From the NCBI RefSeq assembly GCF_001625085.1, contig NZ_BDAW01000036.1:1-64000 (forward strand): DNA of 64,000 nt, written 5' to 3'. Positions 1 through 8,999 of the stretch are shown piece after piece; the first letter of the stretch is position 1; the number at the start of each line of letters is the position of its first letter. The notes beneath the pieces were generated by a model, which was not told where the DNA came from, did not search any database, and saw only the letters and a list, made by a program, of their open reading frames with translations. The stretch is from Nocardia acidivorans NBRC 108247 (GTDB lineage: Bacteria; Actinomycetota; Actinomycetes; Mycobacteriales; Mycobacteriaceae). A program made the position numbers and the translations under genes.

Positions 1-235
1 GAAATTTGATCGGGGTCGACACCCCCGCGCGGGCAGCCAGGCAACGGGTCCCGGACTCGGTGGTGAAGCGATGTTTGACCGCTTCCAATGTGCGGGCGGC
101 CGTTTCGACCATGCGCAGCACTTCGATGAATTCCTCATCGGTGTACGAGATCAGGGATGCGTCCAGGAGACCATCCACCGCCGTGAGCAGCGCTGTCGCG
201 CTGCTCACGAGCGTGGTGGTTTCCCCTGAATTCAT
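1..235 (-). CDS. DUF222 (13E12-type) protein, 5' part only
   Basis: The ATG is at 235-233 on the minus strand and the frame stays open for 78 codons to the window edge, so only the N-terminus is present. The peptide starts MNSGETTTLVSSATALLTAV and continues with a helix containing DEEFIEVLRMVETAARTLEA. That pattern is typical of the N-terminus of actinobacterial DUF222 proteins, which usually carry a C-terminal HNH nuclease domain. Whether this copy has the HNH domain cannot be seen. The upstream region is unusually AT-rich for this genome and carries a repeated motif. Confidence 0.6.
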   Translation of the reverse strand, partial: MNSGETTTLVSSATALLTAVDGLLDASLISYTDEEFIEVLRMVETAARTLEAVKHRFTTESGTRCLAARAGVSTPIKF

Positions 236-242
236 AGCTTTA

Positions 243-292
243 TTCTACCGTGATAGAACAGTCCACGGAAGACGAATTCTATTGTGATATAA
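243..292 (-). promoter_or_regulatory. repeated TTCTA..GTGATA motif upstream of the DUF222 gene
   Basis: Two related 16-mers lie 34 bases apart: TTCTACCGTGATAGAA (243-258, with TTCTA/TAGAA inverted arms) and TTCTATTGTGATATAA (277-292). They sit just before the DUF222 start in the most AT-rich stretch of this end of the window. A promoter or operator role is inferred. Confidence 0.4.
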
Positions 293-312
293 AGCTATTC
301 AGAAGGAATAGC
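288..312 (-). terminator. ilvD: candidate intrinsic terminator of ilvD
   Basis: Perfect 7-base arms GCTATTC (294-300) and GAATAGC (306-312) enclose a 5-base loop. Read on the minus strand, the hairpin lies six bases past the ilvD stop and is followed by TTTAT. Confidence 0.55.
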
Positions 313-318
313 CTTTCA

Positions 319-2184
319 TTAAAGCGCGGAAAGTCTATCCAGTCGTTGCGAATCTCGAACGGCTCCGCGGTCTGCCGAAGTGGCGAGCAGGGCGTAGCTT
401 CGCAGGGCTACGGAGACTGCCCGCTCCCGCGCGATCGGTCGATAGCCGCCCGCGGCCTCCAGCTGACGGCGGCGTTCAGCCAATTCATCATCCTCAACGT
501 GCAATGTCATTGTCCGGGAGGGGATGTCGATCGTGATCCGGTCGCCGTCCTGGACGAGGGCGATTGCGCCGCCTGCTGCGGCCTCGGGGGAGACGTGGCC
601 GATGGAGAGGCCGGATGAACCGCCGGAGAAGCGGCCGTCGGTGACCACGGCGCATTTCCCGGCTAGGCCCCGGCCCTTGAGATATGAAGTCGGGTAGAGC
701 ATTTCCTGCATTCCCGGGCCGCCTCGCGGGCCTTCGTAGCGGATGACGAGCACATCGCCGGGTTGCAGGCGGCCGGAGAGGATGGCGTCGACCGCGTCTT
801 CCTGGGACTCCGCCACGACGGCGGGGCCGGTGAAGGTGTGCATGTGCTCCGCAACCCCGGCCGACTTCACCACCGCGCCATCGGGTGTGAGGTTTCCGCG
901 CAGCACCGCCAGTCCGCCGTCGCGCGAATACGCGTGGGCGCGGTCGCGGATGCAGCCCTCGGCGGCATCAACGTCCAGGGAGTTCCAGCGCTCGGATTGG
1001 GAGAATGCGGTGGCGGAACGCTTTCCGCCGGGGGCGGCGTGGAACATCTCCATCGCTTCGGCGGAGGCGCGACCGCCGCGCACATCCCATGCGCCCAGCC
1101 ACTCGTCCAGCGAATCCGAATGCACGGCAAGCACATCGCGATGCAGTAGTCCGGCGCGGTCGAGCTCGCCGAGGATGGCGGGGATGCCGCCCGCGCGATG
1201 CACGTCCTCCATGAGGTAGTCGCCGTTCGGGGCGACCTTGCACAGACAGGGCACCTGCAGGGACATCTTCTCGATATCGGTGAGGCCGTAGTCCAGCCCG
1301 GCCTCCTGGGCGGCGGCCAGCAGGTGCAGCACGGTGTTGGTGGAGCCGCCCATGGCCAGATCCAGTGCCACCGCATTGTCGAATGCCTTGTGCGAGGCCA
1401 GGTTACGCGGAAGCACCCGGTCGTCGTCCTGGTCGTAGTAGCGCCGGGTCACCTCCATGACCGTGCGTCCGGCGGCTTCGTACAGTGCGCGCCGCGCGGT
1501 ATGCGTCGCCAGCACGGTCCCATTGCCGGGCAATGCCAGCCCGAGCGCCTCGGTGAGGCAGTTCATCGAATTGGCGGTGAACATGCCCGCGCACGAACCG
1601 CAAGTGGGGCAGGCGTTTTCCTCGATGAGTGCCATATCCTCATCGGACACCAGCGGTGACACCGCCTCGGACATGGTGACGATCAGGTCCAGTCGTGAGC
1701 GCACGGTGCCGTCGACCAGCACCGCCTTGCCGCTCTCCATCGGTCCGCCGGAGACGAAGACCGTCGGAATGTTCAGCCGCATCGCCGCCATGAGCATGCC
1801 GGGAGTTATCTTGTCGCAGTTCGAGATACACACCAGCGCGTCCGCGCAGTGCGCGTTCACCATGTATTCGATCGAGTCCGCGATCAGGTCACGAGAGGGC
1901 AGTGAATAGAGCATTCCGCCGTGGCCCATGGCGATTCCGTCGTCGACGGCGATGGTGTTGAACTCGCGGGCGATGCCACCGGCGGCCCGCACCGCCTCGG
2001 AGACGATGCGGCCTACCGGCTGGAGGTGGGTGTGCCCGGGCACGAACTCGGTGAAGCTGTTGGCGATCGCGATGACCGGCTTGCGGCCGATATCCGCGGA
2101 CGGGACGCCGCTGGCTCGCATGAGCGCGCGGGCTCCCGCCATATTCCGGCCGTGCGTGACCGTACGTGAACGCAAGTGCGGCAC
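319..2184 (-). CDS. ilvD: dihydroxy-acid dehydratase
   Basis: Dehydrates 2,3-dihydroxy-3-methyl acids to 2-oxo acids, the shared third step of valine, leucine and isoleucine synthesis, using an Fe-S cluster and Mg2+. From the GTG at 2184 the protein has 621 residues, the usual family length. Visible signatures are NCDKITPGM (Cys about 123), CPTCGSCAGMFTANSMN and the C-terminal DGRFSGGSSGLSIGH. The frame stays open far upstream, but GTG 2184 was chosen because GGAGG lies six bases before it and the protein then opens PHLRSRTVTHGRNMAGARAL, as in the family. It is divergent from a TetR gene, with twin operators between them. Confidence 0.95.
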   Translation of the reverse strand: MPHLRSRTVTHGRNMAGARALMRASGVPSADIGRKPVIAIANSFTEFVPGHTHLQPVGRIVSEAVRAAGGIAREFNTIAVDDGIAMGHGGMLYSLPSRDLIADSIEYMVNAHCADALVCISNCDKITPGMLMAAMRLNIPTVFVSGGPMESGKAVLVDGTVRSRLDLIVTMSEAVSPLVSDEDMALIEENACPTCGSCAGMFTANSMNCLTEALGLALPGNGTVLATHTARRALYEAAGRTVMEVTRRYYDQDDDRVLPRNLASHKAFDNAVALDLAMGGSTNTVLHLLAAAQEAGLDYGLTDIEKMSLQVPCLCKVAPNGDYLMEDVHRAGGIPAILGELDRAGLLHRDVLAVHSDSLDEWLGAWDVRGGRASAEAMEMFHAAPGGKRSATAFSQSERWNSLDVDAAEGCIRDRAHAYSRDGGLAVLRGNLTPDGAVVKSAGVAEHMHTFTGPAVVAESQEDAVDAILSGRLQPGDVLVIRYEGPRGGPGMQEMLYPTSYLKGRGLAGKCAVVTDGRFSGGSSGLSIGHVSPEAAAGGAIALVQDGDRITIDIPSRTMTLHVEDDELAERRRQLEAAGGYRPIARERAVSVALRSYALLATSADRGAVRDSQRLDRLSAL

Positions 2185-2207
2185 GTTGCCACCTCCTTCA
2201 GAAACTG

Positions 2208-2263
2208 CAACCGTGTGGTTGGAGTCTGGCACACGACGCGGGGCAACTGCAACCGTGCGGTTG
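2208..2263. promoter_or_regulatory. twin palindromic operators between ilvD and tetR
   Basis: CAACCGTGTGGTTG (2208-2221) and CAACCGTGCGGTTG (2250-2263) differ at one base and each has CAACC/GGTTG arms around a four-base centre. Their starts are exactly 42 bases apart, about four helical turns, in the divergent promoter region. The likely ligand is the adjacent TetR protein. Confidence 0.65.
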
Positions 2264-2283
2264 GAAATGGTTGGATGGAACAC

Positions 2284-2871
2284 ATGGCGTGGGATACCGA
2301 GGGAACCAAGCAGCGGCTGCTCGACGCCGCGGTGCACGAATTCGCCGAGCGCGGGCCGGACGGCGCTCGCGTCGCGGCCATCGCCGCCCGCGCCTGCGTC
2401 AACAAGGAACGCATCTACCAGTACTTCGGCGATAAGCAGGGCCTGTTCGAAGCCGTCCTCACCGATCAGCTGGCCCAGCTCGCGGCCTCCAGCCCGCTCG
2501 ATGCCGACAAGGCGGGGGACCTGGCCGAATACGCGGGCCGCGTCTTCGACTACCACCGCACCCACCCGCAATTCCTGCGCCTGCTGCACTGGGAGGGCTT
2601 GCAGACCAGCGGCGGTGAACTACCCGCCGAATCCGCCCGCGCGTCGCACTACGCCGACAAGGTCGCGGCCCTCGCCGAGGCCCAGCGCGCGGGCAAACTC
2701 ACCGATGACGTCGGCCCCGGATACCTCATGTACGCCGTGGCCTCCCTCGCCGCCTGGTGGTTCGCCGTCCCCCAGGTCGTGCGCATGCTGCTGGTCGACG
2801 ACATCGACAACCCGGAAGCCATGCGGGCGGGGCTCATCGGCCTGGTGCGCCGACTGGAGATTCGCGAGTAG
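2284..2871 (+). CDS. TetR family transcriptional regulator
   Basis: Predicted dimeric repressor of 195 residues. The N-terminal helix-turn-helix is clear: TKQRLLDAAVHEFAERG, then VAAIAARACVNKERIYQYFG and DKQGLFEAV. The C-terminal ligand domain is unremarkable. ATG 2284 gives the typical short lead into the first helix; an in-frame ATG at 2275 is the alternative. The gene faces away from ilvD across two near-identical palindromes, so control of itself and perhaps of ilvD is likely. The inducer is unknown. Confidence 0.85.
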   Translation: MAWDTEGTKQRLLDAAVHEFAERGPDGARVAAIAARACVNKERIYQYFGDKQGLFEAVLTDQLAQLAASSPLDADKAGDLAEYAGRVFDYHRTHPQFLRLLHWEGLQTSGGELPAESARASHYADKVAALAEAQRAGKLTDDVGPGYLMYAVASLAAWWFAVPQVVRMLLVDDIDNPEAMRAGLIGLVRRLEIRE

Positions 2872-3005
2872 GGCCCGGTGCGGCGCGGAACTTTCGTCGC
2901 AACCTCACGTGGGGATCCGCGCCCTGGCTGGCATTCATCGAAACCCGTTGAGCCGTAACCTGTGTGGATCCCGGCCGAATGCGCGCCGGGAGGACGGGGG
3001 CGGCA

Positions 3006-3842
3006 TCACGGATCGGAGCTCGGTAGCCGGTTCGCCAATTCGGTGAGCACTGTGGAACAGCTCGCATTGATCGTGAGTGTGGCCAGGTCGTCGCCGCGCG
3101 TCTCGCCGCGGTTCACGATCACCACGTCGCGGCCGGTTTTGGCGGCTCGGCGCGCGAAGCGCAGGCCGGACATGACCCTCAGTGAGGATCCGGCCACCAG
3201 CAGTACTTCCGCGGCCTCGACCATCGAAAACGCTTCGGCCACACGCTGTTCGGGAACGCTCTCGCCGAAGTAGACGATATCGGGTTTGAGCATGCCGCCG
3301 CATCGAGCACAGTCGACCATGTGAAAACTGCTGGAGTCGGCGACGACGGCGTCCGCGTCGGGGGCGACCTCCAGGCCGGTGATGCGCATGGTCTCGGCGA
3401 AGCCGGGATTGGCGGCCTCGAGCTGTTCGGCCAGCGTCATGCGGGACAGGAGTGCCTGGCAGCCCAGGCAGCGCACCCGGGCGTACACCCCGTGCAGGTC
3501 GATGACCGCGCGGTGGCGGGCTTTGGTGTGCAGCAGGTCCACGTTCTGGGTGATCACTCCGGTCACCACCCCGGCCCGCTCCAGCCGAGCCAGCGCGCGA
3601 TGGCCGGCATTGGGGCGCGCCGCGTCCATGTATCGCCAGCCGATGTGGTTGCGCGCCCAATACCGTTGCCGGAAAACGGGATCGCCGACGAACTGCTGAT
3701 AGGTCATGGGATTGCGCGGGGGTGAATCCGGGCCGCGGTAATCGGGGATGCCGCTGTCGGTGGAGATGCCCGCGCCGGTCAGCACCGCAACGCGGCGGCC
3801 GGTGAGCAGGTCGATCAGCTGCTCCAGCGAGGAATCGGACAT
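3006..3842 (-). CDS. NAD-dependent protein deacylase (sirtuin, Sir2 family)
   Basis: Removes acyl groups from lysines using NAD+, releasing nicotinamide and O-acyl-ADP-ribose. The 278-residue protein has the NAD site GAGIS (23-27), TQNVD (99-103), the catalytic His in LHG (117) and a zinc site of two Cys pairs (125/128 and 178/181). The insert between the Cys pairs is longer than in short bacterial sirtuins. It starts with ATG and is divergent from the NmrA-like reductase. Confidence 0.9.
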   Translation of the reverse strand: MSDSSLEQLIDLLTGRRVAVLTGAGISTDSGIPDYRGPDSPPRNPMTYQQFVGDPVFRQRYWARNHIGWRYMDAARPNAGHRALARLERAGVVTGVITQNVDLLHTKARHRAVIDLHGVYARVRCLGCQALLSRMTLAEQLEAANPGFAETMRITGLEVAPDADAVVADSSSFHMVDCARCGGMLKPDIVYFGESVPEQRVAEAFSMVEAAEVLLVAGSSLRVMSGLRFARRAAKTGRDVVIVNRGETRGDDLATLTINASCSTVLTELANRLPSSDP

Positions 3843-3882
3843 GCTCGACAGCTTACGAGCCGCGTCCTGCTGTGTGCCCGGT

Positions 3883-3902
3883 CACAGGCTGTCACACCTG
3901 TG
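3883..3902. promoter_or_regulatory. inverted repeat in a divergent promoter region
   Basis: CACAGG (3883-3888) and CCTGTG (3897-3902) are perfect arms around an 8-base spacer, between the sirtuin gene and the divergent reductase gene. No regulator gene is adjacent, so a binding role is only possible. Confidence 0.3.
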
Positions 3903-3971
3903 CTCGCGGCTCCGTCGTATTGGCAGGAGCGTCACCGACGGGGACGCCGAGCACACTACGGAGGAGTTGTC

Positions 3972-4772
3972 ATGGCGAAGACGGTTCTGGTCACCGGCGG
4001 CACCGGCACCCTGGGCAAGCTGGTCACGCCGCTGCTGGTGCGGGCGGGTGTGCGGGTGCGGGTGTTGAGCCGCACGGCCCGCGAAGGCGCGGACGGTTTC
4101 GAGTACGTGACGGGGGATCTCCAGACCGGGGAAGGGGTCGACGCGGCGGTGGCCGGGGTGGACACCATCCTGCACCTGGCGGGCACCCAGAAGGGTGACG
4201 GCGACAAGGCCCGGAATTTGGTCGCGGCCGCGCAGGCGGCGGCGGTGACTCCGCATCTGGTGTACATCTCGGTGGTCGGAGCCGATCGTGTGGTCGTCGA
4301 AAGTGGTTTGGACAAAGCCATGTTCAGCTATATGGCCGCCAAGCGCGAGGCCGAGATCGTGGTGGAGGAGTCGGGTCTGCCGTGGACCACCCTGCGCGCC
4401 ACCCAGTTCCACGAATTGCTGTTCACCATGGTGCGGGCATTGGGCAAACTGCCCATCGCGCCGGCCTTCGACTTCAAGTTCCAGCCCATCGCCGCCGCCG
4501 AGGTGGCCGCGGAGCTGGTGCGCCTGACCCTGGGCGAGCCCGCCGGACTGGTGCCGGAGCTGGCCGGGCCCAAGATCCACACGATGAAGGAGGTGGTGCG
4601 CGCCTACCAGGACGCGATCGGCAAGCACCGCCCCATCCTGAGCCTGAAGGCTCCGGGAAAGGCCGCCAAGATCTACAAGGCGGGCGGCAATCTGAATCCG
4701 GAGCGCGCGGTGGGCAAGCAGACCTGGGAAGAGTTCCTGGCCGTCAACCTCGCCGCGCCGGTCTCGGCCTGA
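3972..4772 (+). CDS. NmrA-like NAD(P)-binding reductase (atypical SDR)
   Basis: A 266-residue Rossmann protein opening KTVLVTGGTGTLGKLVTPLL, with the atypical-SDR nucleotide motif TGGTGTLG and later YISVVGAD and a YMAAKREAE segment resembling the Tyr-x-x-x-Lys position. It resembles NAD(P)H-binding and NmrA-like sugar-nucleotide-type reductases whose substrate is unknown. ATG 3972 is preceded by GGAGGAG at good spacing. Confidence 0.8.
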   Translation: MAKTVLVTGGTGTLGKLVTPLLVRAGVRVRVLSRTAREGADGFEYVTGDLQTGEGVDAAVAGVDTILHLAGTQKGDGDKARNLVAAAQAAAVTPHLVYISVVGADRVVVESGLDKAMFSYMAAKREAEIVVEESGLPWTTLRATQFHELLFTMVRALGKLPIAPAFDFKFQPIAAAEVAAELVRLTLGEPAGLVPELAGPKIHTMKEVVRAYQDAIGKHRPILSLKAPGKAAKIYKAGGNLNPERAVGKQTWEEFLAVNLAAPVSA

Positions 4773-4788
4773 ACCGCCAAAGCGCTTG

Positions 4789-5787
4789 TCAGCGTGGACC
4801 GTTGGTATTGAGGAAGATAACGGGGCCGCGGCCGAAGCGGCCCTGTCCATTCATATCCAGCAGTGCGGCCATGGCCTTGGCGGTGTAGACCGGCTCCAGG
4901 GTCAAATGCTCCAGCGCCGCCGAAAGGGTCTGTGCGGTGCCGGCTTCCGGGGTGGGATAGCCGTAGCCGGAGCCGAGATAATCGGTGACGATATCGAGAT
5001 TGCCGGCGGGCGTGATGTTTTCCGGCAGCCGCGCCCCGCGATCCCGCAGTAGCTGGGCCGAGCGCGCCGCCAACTTGGCCAGGGTGGGTTCGTCCAATCG
5101 CAGCGTGTCATTGACCACGACGCCGACCACCCGGGTGGACAGTCCGGCCAGCCGCATGCCGAGCGACAGTCCGGCCACCGTGCCACCGGAGCCGACCGGG
5201 GTGACGATATGCGTCGGCTCGGGCAGCTCACCCGCTCGGACCTGGGCCGCGATCTCCAGCGCGGCTTCCACATAACCCAGTGCGCCCACCGCCGAGGAAC
5301 CGCCCGCGGGCAGGAAGTACGGCGGCCGCCGACCGGAGAAACTCCGGGCCAGAATGTACGGGGCGGAGAGAACCGTCCGCCCCTTGGTCTTGGTGAAGTA
5401 CAGCTTCGCACCCGAGGCGCGTAGTCGTTCCAGCTGTGCGCGCACATGGTCGTCGACCGGCTGATCGATAAGCGCCAGAACGGTTTTCAACCCGTTCTCG
5501 CGTCCGTACAACGCGGTCGCCAGCCCCCAATTGGTGCCCAGCCCGCCCACGGTGACGATGGTGTGCCTGCGTTGCCGCAGCGCATCGGGCAGTAGCCACT
5601 CCAGTTTGCGGACCTTGTTACCGCCCCAGCCGCCGTCGCCGAATTCGCTGTCGTCCTTGACCCACAGATCGGCCGCGACCGAATCGAGGGAGGTCAGTCG
5701 TCGCACCGATGTCGGACTTTTGCCCAGTGACAGGTGCGGCAGGGTGTGCTCGAGCTCGGGGTACAGCTGATGCAGATGCGGCGTCAC
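4789..5787 (-). CDS. PLP-dependent enzyme, D-cysteine desulfhydrase / ACC deaminase family
   Basis: A fold-type II pyridoxal-phosphate enzyme of 332 residues. The Schiff-base Lys is in GGNKVRKLE (K58). The family pattern continues with VTVGGLGTNWGLATA, LPAGGSSAVGALGYVEAALE and TPVGSGGTVAGL, the phosphate-binding loop. Members cleave D-cysteine or deaminate 1-aminocyclopropane-1-carboxylate; the sequence alone does not decide. The start is GTG at 5787. It is convergent with the NmrA-like gene, 16 bases away. Confidence 0.8.
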   Translation of the reverse strand: MTPHLHQLYPELEHTLPHLSLGKSPTSVRRLTSLDSVAADLWVKDDSEFGDGGWGGNKVRKLEWLLPDALRQRRHTIVTVGGLGTNWGLATALYGRENGLKTVLALIDQPVDDHVRAQLERLRASGAKLYFTKTKGRTVLSAPYILARSFSGRRPPYFLPAGGSSAVGALGYVEAALEIAAQVRAGELPEPTHIVTPVGSGGTVAGLSLGMRLAGLSTRVVGVVVNDTLRLDEPTLAKLAARSAQLLRDRGARLPENITPAGNLDIVTDYLGSGYGYPTPEAGTAQTLSAALEHLTLEPVYTAKAMAALLDMNGQGRFGRGPVIFLNTNGPR

Positions 5788-5855
5788 CTGACCAACGTAT
5801 CGACTGCCTAATCCTTATACGAGCGTGGCGAGGCGCACATGAGGCATGCTGGAGC

Positions 5856-6698
5856 ATGACCACCAATTCAGAGCCGCCCCGGGGCCGCTCCCGCTTGCCG
5901 CTCGCGCTGGTGGTGGTCGGGTTGGCCCTCGTGCTCGCCATTGCCGCCACCGTGTATTTCGCCATGAATAGCAGCGACGACGGCGGAGGTTCGCCGACCC
6001 ACAAATCCGCGACACTGCTACCCAGCACCGGTATGACCACGGTCGCGAACACGACCTCGACCTCGGCCACCGCGCCGCCGGTCACCGGTCCGACCGCGGC
6101 CACGCGGATGGCGCTGTGGCCGTTCGCCGATGAGGCGGCCGCGGCGACCTGGCAGCAGTCCTATCGGGACGGCGGTCATCAGCCCTGGCACCTCGATCCC
6201 GGCATGGTCGCGATGAATTTCACCCGCGGGTATCTGGGCTACACCGATCTCGACAAGGTCGTGCTGACCACCACCGTCGGTGAAGAGTCCTGGGTGACAG
6301 TACGTTACGACAATCCGAACGGTGTCGCGGTGCCCGCCGCGGTGTTGCACCTGGTGCGGTTGGGCACGGGTACCGATGCGCCCTGGGAGGTGGCGGGCAC
6401 CGATGATCGCACCCTCACCCTCAGCGCGCCGGAGTACGGTGCGAAGGTGAATTCGCCGGTGCCGGTGGGTGGTCACGTCACCGGTGTCGACGAGAGCCTC
6501 CAGGTCCAGATCCGGCAATTGGATAAAGAGCAACCGGTCGGTCAGATTCCCGGGATTCCCGCGGGCGGGCAGAACGCGCCGTGGTCCGGCAGCGTCCCGT
6601 TCACGGCCACCTGCCCGGGCACCCTCACCATCGCGGTCGCCACCGGCGGACACACCGAGGCGGTGGAGCGTTTCGCAATTACCGGAGTGCACTGCTGA
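5856..6698 (+). CDS. membrane-anchored protein with a Gmad2-like immunoglobulin domain
   Basis: A 280-residue protein with a short basic N-terminus, one membrane segment (LPLALVVVGLALVLAIAATV, about 14-33), a Thr/Ser/Pro-rich linker and an extracellular region. The last 90 residues begin LTLSAPEYGAKVNSPVPVGG and resemble the Gmad2 immunoglobulin-like domain found in spore-germination and actinobacterial envelope proteins. The role is unknown. ATG 5856 is the start nearest the membrane segment. Confidence 0.65.
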   Translation: MTTNSEPPRGRSRLPLALVVVGLALVLAIAATVYFAMNSSDDGGGSPTHKSATLLPSTGMTTVANTTSTSATAPPVTGPTAATRMALWPFADEAAAATWQQSYRDGGHQPWHLDPGMVAMNFTRGYLGYTDLDKVVLTTTVGEESWVTVRYDNPNGVAVPAAVLHLVRLGTGTDAPWEVAGTDDRTLTLSAPEYGAKVNSPVPVGGHVTGVDESLQVQIRQLDKEQPVGQIPGIPAGGQNAPWSGSVPFTATCPGTLTIAVATGGHTEAVERFAITGVHC

Positions 6699-6789
6699 TC
6701 CGGGTAGACTGATAACGGCGGGCAGCGGGGACCGCGAAGGGGGCGAACACGATTCGGGTGGGTCGCCTATCGCTCACCTAGGGAGCATC

Positions 6790-7653
6790 ATGCCTGGTGT
6801 CATCGACCGAGTTCTCATTGTCACCGGCGCGGGCGGTGGTCTGGGGCGTGAATACGCGCGATTGCTCGCGCGCGAGGGCGCACTGGTGGTGGTCAACGAT
6901 CTGGGCGCCAGCCGCGACGGCACAGGCTCGGGTACCGAGATGGCCGATGCCGTGGTCGCCGAGATTCGCGCGAATGGCGGTACGGCCGTTGCCAATTACG
7001 ACAGCGTGAGCACCCAGGACGGCGCGCGCTCGCTGATCGACACCGCTGTGCGCGAGTTCGGCGCGGTGCACGGCATCGTCAACAACGCGGGCATCCTGCG
7101 CGATACCAGCTTCGCGAATATGGGCCCGGACGACTGGGAAGCGGTACTGCGCGTACACCTGTTCGGCGCTTACCACGTCACCCATGCCGCCTGGGGGCAC
7201 TTCCGCGAGCAGGGTTTCGGGCGCGTCGTCATGGCCACCTCCACCTCCGGGCTCTTCGGCAATTTCGGCCAAGCCAATTACGGCGCAGCCAAACTCGGAA
7301 TCGTCGGTCTGCTCAATACCCTGGCCATCGAGGGCAGCAAGTACGACATCACCGTGAACGCGGTCGCACCCATGGCCGCCACCCGCATGACCACCGATAT
7401 CGCTCCCGCCGATCTGCTGCAACGACTTCCGCCCGCGCACGTCGCCCCGGTGGTCGGCCATCTGCTCAGTGACGAGTGCGAGGACACCGGCATGGTGCTC
7501 ATCGTCGGCGGCGGTTCGGTGCAGCGCGTACAGCTTTTCAGCAATAAGCCCGTGTTGTTCCCGGACGTCCCGAGCATTGACGAGGTGCGCGACAATTGGG
7601 GTCGTATCACCGATATGGCCGACGCTCAACCCGGGACCAATCCCGTGGGCTGA
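6790..7653 (+). CDS. short-chain dehydrogenase, hydroxyacyl-CoA dehydrogenase type
   Basis: A classical SDR of 287 residues with VTGAGGGLGREYARLLAREG (cofactor site, then NDLG), NNAGILRD and the catalytic Ser in STSG with YGAAK (Tyr-x-x-x-Lys). The VVVNDLGASRDGTGSG stretch is typical of the dehydrogenase domain of peroxisomal-type multifunctional enzymes and their bacterial relatives, so a 3-hydroxyacyl-CoA or hydroxysteroid substrate is likely. It starts at ATG 6790 after GGGAG. The FAD oxidoreductase follows 23 bases later, probably in the same transcript. Confidence 0.85.
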   Translation: MPGVIDRVLIVTGAGGGLGREYARLLAREGALVVVNDLGASRDGTGSGTEMADAVVAEIRANGGTAVANYDSVSTQDGARSLIDTAVREFGAVHGIVNNAGILRDTSFANMGPDDWEAVLRVHLFGAYHVTHAAWGHFREQGFGRVVMATSTSGLFGNFGQANYGAAKLGIVGLLNTLAIEGSKYDITVNAVAPMAATRMTTDIAPADLLQRLPPAHVAPVVGHLLSDECEDTGMVLIVGGGSVQRVQLFSNKPVLFPDVPSIDEVRDNWGRITDMADAQPGTNPVG

Positions 7654-7676
7654 GCCCTCCCAGAAGGAGCCTCGCC

Positions 7677-8999
7677 ATGAGCGGGAACCATTGGGACGCA
7701 TTGGTTGTCGGAGCCGGGGCGGGTGGGCTCTGTGCCGCCGCCCGGCTGTCGCACCGAGGCTACCGAACGCTGGTGGTGGAGTGTCTGGACCGGGTCGGCG
7801 GGCGTGCCTCGACCACCGATATCGATGGCTTCAAGGTGAATACCGGGGCCATCGGCGTCGAACTGGGCGGTATCACCGAACAGACCTTCACCGAGGTGGG
7901 CGCGAAATTCGAAGTGCGCCCGGCCAATCCGCCGATCCTGTACCGAATCGGCGGGCGCACGGTGGATATCACCGTCGGCGGCTGGGAACTGTTGATCTCC
8001 CAGCTGATCCGGCAGGGCGCGCCGCTGCTGAAGGATGCCGCCGTGCGGGTCAACGGGGCCATGCCCGAACGTGAGCTCTGCACCGCGGATTGGGTGCGGC
8101 AGCACACCTCGAACGCGGCGGTGCACGGCATCTTCCGCGCCATGTGCGGCACCGCCTTCGAGGTCGGCCCGGAGGAGCTGCCCGCGCGCGTCTTCCTGAC
8201 GCACTTCTCCAATGCCGCGGCCTTCGAGAATTTCGGCTTCTGCCCGGAGGGCACCATCGGGCTGTGGAAGGCGCTCGCGGAAGTGGTCGAGCGCAATGGG
8301 GGACAGGTGCTGCTCAATACCGAGGCGCAGCGGCTGCACGTCCAGGACGGCCGCATCACCGGCGCACGGTTGCGACAGGACGGCGAAATCCTGGACATCA
8401 CTTGTGATTTCGCGGTCAGTGATATCGGACCTTCGGCGACCCTGGACCTGGTGGGCCCCGAGCATTTTCCGGCGGAGTACATCGGCACCGTGTTGCAGGG
8501 CGATCTGCCCAGCGGCATGATCTCTGTGCACTTCGCCAGTCGCGAGCGCCTGCTGGACGCACCCGGACTGCTCAGCTTCGTCAATACCCGAAGGCTCTGC
8601 TACGCAGCGGAATTCACCGCCACGTGCCCGGAGGTCGCGCCCGAGGGCTGGCATCTGTACGTCGGCATCGGCGTGCCGAAACCGTCCGTGGGGGACTTCG
8701 ACGCCGATGCCGAGGTCGCGCTGGTCCTGCACGATCTGCGCTGTGAGATAGCCGGTTTCGAGCATGCCCGGTTGCTGTCGATCGATGTCACCCGTGACGA
8801 CTGGCCGCCGCAGCGCACCGTCGCGGGCTACGATCTGCCGCACGATACGCCGATCCCCAATCTCTGGAATGTCGGTGACGCGGTGAAGGAGTACGCGCAC
8901 GGCGGCACCACCGCCTGCGCCGAGACCGCCAAGATCGTGGTGGACAAGATCGTGCTCAGCGGAGTTTCTCGGCGGTCCCCGGTAGTCGATCCACCATAG
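7677..8999 (+). CDS. FAD/NAD(P)-dependent oxidoreductase, phytoene-desaturase-like
   Basis: 440 residues with an N-terminal dinucleotide site VVGAGAGGLCAAARLSHRGY, followed by a Glu and RVGGRAST, the arrangement seen in CrtI and amine-oxidase-type flavoproteins. The C-terminal NLWNVGDAVKEYAHGG fits the second FAD motif. The substrate is unknown. ATG 7677 has GAAGGAG at good spacing and the gene follows the SDR closely. Its 3' end overlaps the convergent TetR gene by 44 bases. Confidence 0.8.
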   Translation: MSGNHWDALVVGAGAGGLCAAARLSHRGYRTLVVECLDRVGGRASTTDIDGFKVNTGAIGVELGGITEQTFTEVGAKFEVRPANPPILYRIGGRTVDITVGGWELLISQLIRQGAPLLKDAAVRVNGAMPERELCTADWVRQHTSNAAVHGIFRAMCGTAFEVGPEELPARVFLTHFSNAAAFENFGFCPEGTIGLWKALAEVVERNGGQVLLNTEAQRLHVQDGRITGARLRQDGEILDITCDFAVSDIGPSATLDLVGPEHFPAEYIGTVLQGDLPSGMISVHFASRERLLDAPGLLSFVNTRRLCYAAEFTATCPEVAPEGWHLYVGIGVPKPSVGDFDADAEVALVLHDLRCEIAGFEHARLLSIDVTRDDWPPQRTVAGYDLPHDTPIPNLWNVGDAVKEYAHGGTTACAETAKIVVDKIVLSGVSRRSPVVDPP

